64,000 nucleotides of DNA from Areca catechu (lineage: Eukaryota; Streptophyta; Magnoliopsida; Arecales; Arecaceae): the NCBI GenBank assembly GCA_021397845.1, contig CM038053.1, positions 147,768,041 through 147,832,040 on the forward strand. The letters run 5' to 3'. This document shows, one piece after another, positions 1 to 9,294 of the stretch. Made by a program: the position numbers and the translations under genes. Positions within the stretch are counted from its first letter, which is position 1. The number at the start of each line of letters is the position of its first letter. Below the pieces are notes generated by a model. That model did not search any database and was not told the origin of the DNA. It saw only the letters and a list, made by a program, of their open reading frames with translations.

Positions 1-212
1 TTTCTCAACCCCCAGCGATCCGTTGCTTCTGAACTACTCTGATAATTTAGTTTCCTTAAAATTGTGCTTTCAATTATCATATTAGTATCTTTCAATGTTA
101 GGTTAACTTTTCTTTGATTTGAAGCCAACTTCTACAAACATATAAAAACAACAAAAAAATTAGTTAATCTTAATTTACTTCCGCATCGCATTCCTTTATT
201 TGTTCTGCATCA
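1..212 (+). mobile_element. 3' end of an LTR (B/D family), rest upstream of window
   Basis: The first 212 bases align with the U5 end of the B element LTR (16798-17000): the same block with GCGATCCGTTRCTTCTGAAC, then an A-rich stretch, then a terminus TTCTGCATCA. No primer-binding site follows, so this is a 3' LTR or solo LTR, and the bases from 213 on are its target. The target-site duplication cannot be checked because the other end is outside the window. Confidence 0.8.
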
Positions 213-756
213 ACAACCAAACGATGTGAACTACAACAACCTATACTTGATATATTACCGTCCAGTACAATATATCCTTTGGTTATGAACATGATTTAAG
301 GTCCACACGATGCATCCTCTCTGTATCGAAGTCAGTGTAGTCCTAAGGACTTCATCACATGGAAAGAGTTCATTTCAGGGAAATTTAAAATGTGATGAGC
401 TGCCAAAAAATATTTTATTAATTCATAAAATGAGTACAATACTAAGCACAACCGCCTACAACCCAGGCGATTGGCTTTGGGACGCAATTCCCAACATATA
501 GCACTCCAGGTACTCCTCTATAATCCTAAAGTTATGATTTATTAGTTGTTAGGTTCAAGTGGTCCTTGGGTCTGGGGTTCCCTCCAATTAGGGTTTCAAT
601 AACAAAAATTTTGAAATCCAATCTTCCACTACGTCAGCATGAACCCAACAAGCCCCACCTAGGATGGTCCTTCTTCTTTGCCTCCTCGCTTCTTTTTGAT
701 GTCCCCAATCTAGGCCCTTAGGTCCTTTCTTCTCTCATCTTATGCTTAGCACCCTA
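213..756. other. Flank without recognisable gene
   Basis: This is AT-rich sequence with only short open frames. It precedes the ATG of the broken gene starting at 757 and may be its 5' untranslated or promoter part. No repeat of it was noticed elsewhere in the window. Nothing else is visible. Confidence 0.5.
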
Positions 757-889
757 ATGAGTTCTTTTGATAGCCATCGTCACTCACCTGAGCATCCTCC
801 TAGGGTCACTGGTCCATCTTTGCCTTGACCTTATCCCTCAACTAGCGAGGAGCAGAATGTCCCTTTTAGAGTTTGGTAGGGTCCCCAAT
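757..889 (+). pseudogene. Broken plant 'putative gypsy-type transposon' gene, part 1 of 3
   Basis: An ATG at 757 opens a Ser/Pro-rich N-terminus beginning MSSFDSHRHSPEHPPR. The frame contains stops (TGA near 829, TAG near 877) and is cut at 889 by element A. After A and its CCAAT duplication the gene resumes at 14034. An N-terminus of this low-complexity kind is common in the plant PF04195-like family. The assignment rests mainly on part 2; this short part alone would not be recognisable. Confidence 0.45.
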
Positions 890-2386
890 TGGTGTGGGCA
901 CCAGACCTCTAGTTAGTGTTTCAATTTTTGAGTCTTGTAATAAGGCTTTAAGCCTCAACCTTGTAATTATCCTTTTGCTTTAAATTGAGTATGTACTTTG
1001 ACCAACTAGGTCAAATTGTGTCCTGTACTGAGTCCAGTCACAAATCGAGTCCAATCTGAGTATGTTGGAAGTATGGGTCTATGCAAGAATTGGTCATAAA
1101 ATTTAGTCTCCTTGAAGCCAAGTCAGGAAGGAATCCAAGTCAGCTTAGGGCCCACCTTTTCATCCTATGTGGTGCCATGACAACTTGCCATGTGGGCAGC
1201 ACACTTTTCATCCTTGGACGCCCAAAGGGGAGGAACACATCATTTGACTCTAGCCCTTTTTCCCTCCTCCTATCAAGTTCTTTTCCAAGCAAGGGTGGTC
1301 GGCCAAAGGGAATGTCAAAGGGGAGTGAAGTTGGAATTCAAATCCCTTACTTCAAGCCCTCCAATCAAGTCTTCTTCCCAAATTGTTTGAACCTCTTTGG
1401 AAGGAAGAGACAAGATCCATGGGTGCCTCCACTTCACACTCCCCATGTCATGCCTTGTACAAAAAGGGGATGCACAACCAAGGACGGAAGAAGAACACAT
1501 GCCTTGCTCCAAGCCTCACTTCATGCTTTCATCCAGAAGAAAGGAGCTACTTTCCAAGTTCAAGGTGCCAAGATCTCTCTTCCAAGCCTTGCATCATGCC
1601 ATGCCCAATCAAATCCAGCTCTTGGTTGGCCAAGGAGAGAAAAAAGTCAAAGGTTTTGGGTGCCCATTCAAGAATTCTTGTAATTTTTTATTTGAGTTTC
1701 AAAACAGTCCTAAGGTGTCTATTTAAAGGACCTAACCCCTCCTTTGTAAGGTTAATTTTTTGATGAATGAAAAACTACATTTCTTTAGTTCCAATCTCTT
1801 TCTAGTTGCCTTCGTTCACTAGGAACATCGATCTCCGTGAGGGAGCACCTTCGCCTTCGGGTGTCGAGAGGTGTGAGGCCTCAAATTACCGTCACTTCCG
1901 CAACTCCATCATCCGACTCCGAATCAAGAAGAATTCCAGCATCACTTCTACAACTCTCTTTCATTTCTCTATTGCTTTTTCTGATTGAAACCTAACCCTT
2001 CTTTGAATGTTCACAGGTCCTCCATGTGACATGAGTACGAAGACGGTTGCCCTTGCCATCGAGATCTTCGGATAGCCCGCAGGGTTGACGGCTCTATCAT
2101 CTAGGCTACATCACCAGAGTGAGGGATCTCTGCATCAGGCCCTTCAATTCTTTGATGTTTTCCCCCTGACTCTTAAGTAGGTATTGATCGGAGAGCTAAG
2201 CTCTACGTGGTTTCTCAATCCCAGGGTCCTCTCTTTATCATTGCTTAGGGACTACTTGCTTGCTTAATAGTTCTTCTTATTATTGAATCCCTAGAATTAC
2301 TCTCTCTTGTCCTCGGGAATCCTCAACCTAATTTAAAACCCTAAAAATCACCCGCATCATCCTAGCATCTAGCTAGTATCCCATCA
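890..2386 (+). repeat. Element A, LTR 1 (5')
   Basis: It begins TGGTGTGGGCACCAG and ends CCCATCA. A TATA-like CTATTTAAAG lies at 1719-1728, followed by the transcribed R/U5 part. A hairpin with a UUCG loop (stem CGCC/GGTG) lies at 1852-1863. The outer boundary is fixed by the CCAAT target duplication and the inner boundary by the primer-binding site at 2391. The LTR contains several overlapping open frames on both strands, but none has retroelement or host protein features. Confidence 0.85.
1719..1728 (+). promoter_or_regulatory. TATA-like box of element A LTR 1
   Basis: CTATTTAAAG sits just upstream of the R/U5-like part. The same box is at 7584-7593 (LTR 2) and 13347-13356 (LTR 3), and a similar CTATTTAAAGGACC is in solo LTR G. 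Confidence 0.5.
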
Positions 2387-2390
2387 TTTC

Positions 2391-2402
2391 AGGTATCAGA
2401 GC
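2391..2402 (+). other. Primer-binding site, tRNA-iMet type, body 1 of A
   Basis: AGGTATCAGAGC lies 4 bases after the LTR end and differs at one base from TGGTATCAGAGC, the complement of the 3' end of plant initiator tRNA-Met. Confidence 0.75.
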
Positions 2403-3016
2403 ATGGGTAGGACTTAGAACTTCTTAAAGTACTTGGATAAGGTGCTTCACCAGGATGTCCGGTGTTAGGAGAAAAGTAGGGTTTGATGACCCTCTCCTCC
2501 CATTCCACGTGGTCTCCTATAGCGTGTAGGGGTTCCACTGTGACAGGCCTTGGAAGAGGAACACAAGAAGAATAGGTTTAAAAGAACAAAAAGATTTTGC
2601 ATCTTAGGTTTCATCTTTTAATTTCTGCAGTTTTCCATTCCATACATAGTCTGTTATTTTATATGGTACTACTTGTAGAAATCTACAAATCTCATGATTT
2701 TTATTTTGTTGGATCGCATATAATTCAGTGTATTTTTGATAATTTTCTTAGATTTTATTTCAGTTTGTGGAATTTCTACTAGCTGAAATATTACCTGAGA
2801 GCAAGTCCTGTTCTGTGAATTTCAGTAATTTGCATTTTCTTATATTTTCATTTGTCATATAACTTAATCATGCATTTAGAGTCATATCATTTCATTTCCA
2901 TCATCTTAACTTTGTTATCATATATCAAAAACCCAAAAATATAATTTAGAGACATCTCATTAGATCATTTGCTTGCATTCATTTTCATAAATCTCTTTAG
3001 GGGCGGCAATTTGATA

Positions 3017-3044
3017 TAGGGTCAGGATTTCATTACCTATCCCT
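3017..3044 (+). ncRNA. Conserved leader hairpin, body 1 of A
   Basis: AGGGTCAGG, loop ATTTCATTA, CCTATCCCT. Seven of nine stem positions pair. The hairpin is directly followed by CTAGCCCAAAA. The same structure with different stem bases is found at the same leader position in A body 2, B, C, D, E, I and K. Confidence 0.55.
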
Positions 3045-3124
3045 AGCCCAAAAAATCACTAACCTGCATCATGAACCCAAGCTCTATCTAAAATCTAGTA
3101 GACATTAATTTTGCTCTAAAGAGC

Positions 3125-3330
3125 TTAGGGACCCCAACTGGTCGAGTCAAGACTAAGTGTCTATTCTCGGTGTCAGCCCATTCTGTGTTTGCTGTTGCTC
3201 TTGGTGTCTAGGCTTGGTGATTTAGGGCTTGTGAGTTTGGTCTGCCTACATGGCCATCCCAGATTGGTGTCTAAGGTTTGCGTTCAGAGACCTCCACTCC
3301 CCTACACCTACCTGGCCAAGGACAGAGTTA
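3125..3330 (+). promoter_or_regulatory. Conserved leader block upstream of Gag, body 1 of A
   Basis: The block has three parts: AGGGACCCCAACTGGTCGAG, then a 'CTGGTGT/CTAAGG' portion, then CACTCCCCTACACCTACCTGG just before the Gag start. It is shared, in order, with the leaders of B, C, D and I. Position and conservation suggest a packaging or dimerisation region; that role is inferred. Confidence 0.5.
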
Positions 3331-3416
3331 CTACAGAGTAGTTTGCCACCCTGATATAGGCAACTGGTTGAGATTCTAGGTCTAGTAGATCTTAGACATT
3401 TTTGTGTGCTTAACCC

Positions 3417-6113
3417 ATGTCCACTAGTTCAGGAGTGCCCTATCATCCCCACCATTCCCAGTCCGGTGAACCTATAGAGAATGAGAGAGATGTTCAACTT
3501 AAGGATCTTCTTGAGCAATTAACTAGGATGAACAGTAAACTAGTTAAGCTTGATGAGAGAGTTGGAAACTTATTGAGAAATAGTCCTAGGCCATCTATCA
3601 AGCCTGAGTCTGGATCACCTTTCCCCCCTAGGGATTATCCTCACCATGAACCACCTATAGAGACTGAATTCAAATGACTGCCCCGTGTTAACCCAGTCCA
3701 AGAGTTTGAACCCAGGAGACCAAATCTCGAGATCATAGACCAAGAAGAAAGGGCTCTTAGAAACATCAAGCTAGAATCCCCCACCATCGATGGTAGTCTA
3801 GATCCTAAGGAGTGTGTAGATTGGGAGGAGGATATAGAAAGTATTTTGAGTGGTATACAATGACTGAAAGGATGTAGTTTAAGTTTGCCAAGACTAGGTT
3901 GGTTCGCCAAGCTAGGTTATTCTGGAATAGTGTTGAAAGGCTGGTAGTACTGAGAGATGAAGAACCTATAGCAACTTGGAGAGGCATGAAAGCCAAACTT
4001 AGGGAGAAGTACCAACCACTTTCTTACACCCAGAGTTTATTGGACCAATGGCAGAATCTGAGTCAAGGGAACAAGATTGTGGCTACCTACATTACAAAGT
4101 TTGATGAGTATGTCACGCGATGTCATGTCAATGAATTTGCTTCAGTGACCCTGTCTAGGTTTTGGGCTGAACTACACCTAGACATCAAGAGAAAGATTTA
4201 CTTTAGAGAGGTCACTGATTTAGAGTATGCTTACCAAGTTGCGAGGAACTGTGAGCATTTCTAGAGGGCTCCTACCTATCATAAATCTGAACCCTTAAGA
4301 AACCCTAGTCGACTCCCAAGACCTAACTCAGGATATAGTCAGGCTTACCCGAGTTGTCCCAATCCTTACCGACCTGACCCGAGTCGACCCAACCCCAGAG
4401 GACCCAGCCCAAGACCCAACCCCAGAGGACCCAACCCAAGCCGACCAGACCTGAACCGACCCCATTTTAGCAGAGAGGAAAATTGTAAAGCTTTTGGAGC
4501 CCATAGGAGTCCCATTCCCCAAATCAATTGCTTCAGGTGTCATAAACTTGGACATCATGCTAGCCAGTGCACCTCCACAGCCCTAGTCATAGAAGAGCCA
4601 ACTGAGAATGAGATAGAACCCATTACTGATCTTGAAGGTGAAGTCTATGAGCCAGAAGATCAGTTACTGGAAGAATATGAGGGAGAGGAAGAGCAATTTA
4701 AATCTGAAGACCTTCTAGGGGTAGTTAGGTGCATCCTTACCCAAAATATAGTACAAGAAGATTGGCGTAGGACAAACATCCTACAAACCTTTGGCAAACT
4801 AGGGGTTAAGGTTTGCAAAATCATAGTTGATATTGGGAGCTGTGTCAATGCTATCTCTTCTAGTACTGTCAAAGCCCTAGGATTGACCTCAGTCCCTCAA
4901 CCCAACCCTTACAAGGTCTCTTGGATTGATTCAACCTCTATACCCACAAAATCTAGGTGCCAAGTCTTAATCAAATAGCAGTCTTATGACGAGAAGATTT
5001 GGTGTGATGTCCTTCCCATGGGCATCAGCAGTATTATCTTAGGACGACCCTGGCTTTATGATCATGATGCTACTCTTTACGGTCGGACCAATAGCTGTAC
5101 TTTCAATCACCATGGGAAGAAATTTACCATTAACCTAGTTTAGCTTAAGGATCAGGCTAAGAAAGGATCAAGTAGTCTTAAGGAAAAGAAGCCTGGAGTC
5201 AACCTAATCAAATCTAAGAATCGGAGAAAGAGATTACCGAGAAAGGACCATTTAAAGAATTTCAGGGAGAGAAGGATGAACAATCTGAGAATTTGAATAC
5301 AGAAACCTCTGAACCCATTGAAGACTTTGAGGTTGAACCCATTGAAAATCTAGGGAAAGAATCTCAAACAATATGAGAATTTGAATACAGAAACCTCTAA
5401 TCCCATTGAAGACTTTAAGGTTGAACCCATTGAAAATCTAGGGAAAGAAACTCCTGAGCGCATTAAAGAATTTAAAGAAAACTTCTATGAACCAAGTTTA
5501 GTAGAGGAGTGCATTGAAGATGGGGCCTAGGTAGAAATCATTGAGAAACCAAAAGAAAAAAGATCCTGAACCCACTAGGGAATTCGAAGGAGTAACTAAG
5601 CCAGGATTTAACATTGTAGAGGAAGGTGAAAGTTCTCAAGTATTGCCTAAAGAGAAGGTCCTAGAAAAAGAAGCAGACATTGGTTTGGAGGACTTTCTGG
5701 ATAAACTTTCCAAAGACCATCATGATAACCTTCCAACCTCTAGGAGCACCTAGCCTACCCTAGAACATGCACCTGTAGGCCCTCCTAGTACTAATCATGA
5801 GGTTAGGACGAGTGCACCCATAAAAAAATTTCCAAATTTTGAGGTTATCCTGAGTAACCAAGGTTTGTTTCATGCTGCCCATAGGTTGCCCCAAGATTCC
5901 GACTCCTATCTCCAACCCTTCCCTGAGCCTTCTCCCATTTCTAGAGCCATGGGGTTGCATTTTGTTGAAATTACTTGGCTGCATGACTCCTTAGAACCCA
6001 TCCCTTTTTCCATTTACTTATGGTATACTTTATGGCATTTGATAGGGATCCTGGATAATTTTTCTCATACATACCAGACCAGAGTCAAACTTAGAGAGTC
6101 CATAATCTGTTAG
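3417..6113 (+). pseudogene. Gag-protease-integrase-core-remnant ORF, body 1 of A (broken)
   Basis: The start MSTSSGVPYHP at 3417 leads an N-terminal region with a short coiled coil (LLEQLTRMNSKL). The Gag capsid core follows (about 3700-4264, with motifs RQARLFWNSVERL and LLDQWQNLSQGN), then a CCHC zinc knuckle CFRCHKLGHHASQC at 4529-4570. An acidic linker leads to an aspartic-protease-like domain in which the catalytic DSG reads DIG (near 4828); ILGRPWLYDHDAT follows. A frame piece resembling the RT N-terminus (about 5690-5750) runs into an eroded integrase-core piece ending RVKLRESIIC at 6113. RT, RNase H and most of integrase are missing. Breaks include TGA at 3674-3676, a TAG in the protease domain, and an 88-bp tandem duplication at 5287. 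Confidence 0.82.
5287..5451 (+). repeat. 88-bp tandem duplication in Gag-protease linker of body 1
   Basis: The block beginning GAGAATTTGAATACAGAAAC occurs at 5287 and again at 5375. Body 2 has a single copy (near 11135). Because 88 is not a multiple of three, it shifts the frame. Confidence 0.8.
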
Positions 6114-6199
6114 GTTTAGGCCCTAGAGAGTCCAATAAAATTCCTCCTAATAGGAATAGTCTGCATTTTGCATCATGATAGAATTCTGCATTATATATA

Positions 6200-6735
6200 A
6201 ATTTTAAAATAATTTGGCTGGTTTCCGGAAACGAGCTAAAGAGTTTGATCAAAGGGATTCTATAATGATTAGGCTTAGGCCTGAACGGTTTCCACCAGGA
6301 ACCGTTAAGAAACTTCTTGCTCATAGAGCTGGCCCCTTAAGAGTGATAAGGAGTGTTGGCCCTAATGCCTACATTCTTGAGCTACCCCCGAATTATGGCA
6401 TTAGCTCGACTTTCAATTTCTCAAACTTAGTCGAGTACAGGGAACCAGCAAACATACATAGCAAGCCATTTAGGCCTAACCTTCTTTTGAGAGTGAACCT
6501 GAACCTGAGTGTCCACCTCCAATTATACCTGAGAGAGGCGAGCAAATCGAGCGTGTCCTGGATGACCATGCATCACTACCCGGGGCAAAGGTTATCAACA
6601 TTTTTTAGTCTGATGGCAAGGCTGACCTGAGTCCGATGACTCGTGGATTACCCGGGGGGACTTGCAGTGCCTCGATCCCAACCGTCTGGAGAAGTACCTA
6701 AGCCAACTCAACTCTTACTCGACAGGGTCGAGCTC
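6200..6735 (+). pseudogene. Integrase C-terminus and chromodomain remnant, body 1 of A
   Basis: The frame at 6214-6480 contains MIRLRPERFPPGTVKKLLAH and then GPLRVIRSVGPNAYILELPP, the GPF/Y module of Ty3/gypsy integrases. The downstream chromodomain-like part (about 6530-6710) is shifted and degenerate. The integrase core with its catalytic residues is absent here. The remnant ends just before the polypurine junction. Confidence 0.75.
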
Positions 6736-6767
6736 CTTCCACCCCGGGAGAATTGGTGTGGGAACCA
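6722..6767 (+). promoter_or_regulatory. Polypurine tract and U3 junction, body 1 of A
   Basis: GACAGGGTCGAG is followed by a CTTCCACCCCGGGAG block and then AAT at the start of LTR 2. These correspond to the paired hairpins seen intact in B (20492-20542). GGGAGAAT is the only purine run and probably primes plus-strand synthesis. Confidence 0.55.
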
Positions 6768-8265
6768 GACCTTTGGTTACATTTTCAATTTTCGGGTCTT
6801 GTAATAAGGCTTCAAGCTTCAACCATGTAATTTTCCTTTTGCTTTTAATTGAGTCTGTACTTTGACCAATTGGGTCAATTTGTGTCCTATACTGAGTCAA
6901 CTCACAAATCAATTCCAACCTGAGTCTGTTGGAAGTATGGGTCCATGTAAGAATTGCTCTTAAAATTTAGTCTCTTTGGAGCCAAGCCAGGAAGGAATCC
7001 AAGTCAGCTCAGGGCCCACCTTTTCATCCTATGTGGCGCCATGACAACTTGCCAAGTTGGCAGCACACTTTACATCCTTGGATGCCCAAAGGGGAGGAAC
7101 ACATCACTTGACTCTAGCCCTTTTTCCCTCCTCTTATCAAGTTCTTTTCCAAGCATGCGTGGTCAGCCAAAGAGAAGGTCAAAGGGGAGTGAAGTTGGGA
7201 ATTCAAATCCCTTGCTTCAAGCCCTCCAATCAAGTCTTCTTCCCAAATTGTTTGAACCTCTTTGGAAGGAAAAGACAAGATCCATGGGTGCCTCCACTTC
7301 AGACTCCCCAGGTCATGCCTTGTACCAAAAGGGGATGCACAACCAAGGAAGGAAGAAGAACACATGCCTTGCTCCAAGCCTTACTTCATGCTTTCTTCCA
7401 AAACAAAGGAGCTACTTTCCAAGTTCACGGCGTCAAGATTTCTCCTCCAAACCTTGCATCATGCCACGCCCAATCAAATCTAGCTCTTGGTCGGCCAAGG
7501 AGAGAAGAAAGTCAAAGGTTTTGGATGCCCATTCAAGAATTATTGTAATTTTTCATTTGAATTTCAAACGGGTCCTAAGGTGTCTATTTAAAGTACCTAA
7601 CCCCTCCTTTATAAGGTTAATTTTTTGATGAATGAAAAACTACATTTCTTGAGTTCCAATCTCTTTCTAGTTGCCTTCATTCACTAGGAATGTCGATCTC
7701 CGTGAGGGAGCACCTTCGCCTTCGGGCGTCGAGAGGTGTGAGGCCTCAAACTACCGTCACTTCCGCAACTCCATAATTCAACTCCGAATCAAGTAGAATT
7801 CCACCATCACTTCAACAATTCTCTTTCATTCCTCTATTGCTTTTTTTCGATTAAAACCTAACCTTTCTTTGAATGTTAGCAGGTCCTCCAGGTGACACAA
7901 GTACGGAGACGGTTGCCCTTGCCATCGACATCTTTGGACAGCCAGCCGGCGCCTCTGCATGTTTGATGGCTTGATCATCTAGGCCGCATCCGCAAGAGTG
8001 AGGGATCTCTGCATCAGGCGCTTCAGATCTTTAAGGTTTTTTCCCTGACTCCTAAGTAGGTATTGATCGGAGAGCTAATTCCTACGGGGTTTCTCAATCC
8101 CGGGGTCCTCTCTTTATCATTGCTTAGGGACTACTTGCTTTCTTGATAGTTCTTATTATTATTGAATCTCTAGAATTACTGTCTCTTGTCTTTGGGAATC
8201 CTCAACCTAATTTAAAACCCTAAAAATCACCTGCATCAACCTAGCATCTAGTTAGTCCCCCATCA
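6754..8265 (+). repeat. Element A, middle LTR
   Basis: It starts TGGTGTGGG and ends CCCATCA. It carries the CTATTTAAAG box (7584-7593) and a perfect CGCC-TTCG-GGCG hairpin (7717-7728). It acts as the 3' LTR of body 1 and the 5' LTR of body 2, since a polypurine junction is on its left and a primer-binding site on its right. No target duplication surrounds it. Confidence 0.87.
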
Positions 8266-8269
8266 TTTC

Positions 8270-8281
8270 TGGTATTAGAGC
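8270..8281 (+). other. Primer-binding site, body 2 of A
   Basis: TGGTATTAGAGC has one change from the tRNA-iMet complement and lies 4 bases after the middle LTR. Confidence 0.75.
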
Positions 8282-8895
8282 ATGGTTAGGACTTAGCACT
8301 TCTTAAAGTACTTGGATAATGTGTTTCACCAGGACGTCCGGTCTTAGAAGAAAAGTAGGGTTTCAAGACCCTCTCCTCCCATTCCACAGGGTCTCCTAAG
8401 GCGTGTAGGGGTTCCACTGTGACAAGCCTTGGAAGAGGAACACAAGAAGATTAGATTTAAAAGAACAAAAAGATTTTGCATCCTATGTTTCATCTTTTAA
8501 TTTCTGAAGTTTTCCATTCTGTACATGATCTGTTTTTTTAAATGGTGCTACCTATAGAAATCTCCAAATCTCATGATTTTTATTTTGTTAGATCACATAT
8601 AACTCAAAGTATTTTTGATAATTTTCTCAGATTTTATTTCAGTTTGTGGAATTTCTACAAGCCAAAATATTACCTGAGAGCAAGTTCTGTTCTCAAAATT
8701 TTAGTAATTTGCATTTTCTTATATTTTCATTTGTCACATACCTTAATCTTGCATTTAGAGTCATATCATTTCATTTCCATTATCTTAACTCTGTTATCAT
8801 ATATTAAAAACCAAAAAATATAATTTAGAGGCATTCATTAGATCATTTTCTTGCATTCATTTTCATAAATCTCTTTAAGGGAGGCAATTTGACAT

Positions 8896-8922
8896 AGGGT
8901 CAGGATTTCATTACCTGTCCCT
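8896..8922 (+). ncRNA. Conserved leader hairpin, body 2 of A
   Basis: AGGGTCAGG, loop ATTTCATTA, CCTGTCCCT: eight of nine stem positions pair. It restores a pair that is lost in body 1 (C-G at the fourth position from the loop). Confidence 0.6.
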
Positions 8923-9003
8923 AGACCAAAAAATTACTAACCTGCATCACGAACCCAAGCTCTAATTAAAATCTAGTAGACATTAATTTTGCTCTAGAGA
9001 GCA

Positions 9004-9210
9004 TAGGGACACCAACTGGTCGAGTCAAGACTAGTGTCTATTCTTGGCGTCAGCCCATTATGTGTGTGCTATTGCTCTTGGTGTCTAGGCTTGGTGATTC
9101 AGGGCTTGTGAGTGTGGTCCACCTACCTGGCCAATTACAAATTGGTGTTTAAGGTTGGCGTTCAGGGACCTCCACTCCCCTACACCTACCTGGCCAAGGA
9201 GAGAGTTACT
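9004..9210 (+). promoter_or_regulatory. Conserved leader block, body 2 of A
   Basis: The order is as in body 1: a GTCGAGTCAAGACTAGTG part, CCTACCTGGCCAATTACA, then CACTCCCCTACACCTACCTGG. Confidence 0.5.
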
Positions 9211-9294
9211 ACAGACTAGTTTGCTACCCTGACTTAGGCAACTGGTTGAGATTCTAGGTCTTGTAGATCTTAGACATTTTTGTGTGCTTAACCT

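Noticed and set aside
1081..1763. Several overlapping open frames of 100-200 codons in the A LTRs (also 6954-7628 and 12717-13361)
   Set aside because: They recur in all three LTRs because the LTR is repeated, overlap in three frames and on both strands, and show no protein-family features. They are open by composition.
6754..8265. The middle LTR of A as an independent solo LTR inserted between two elements
   Set aside because: It has a polypurine junction on the left and a primer-binding site on the right and no target duplication, so it is a shared LTR of a tandem array.
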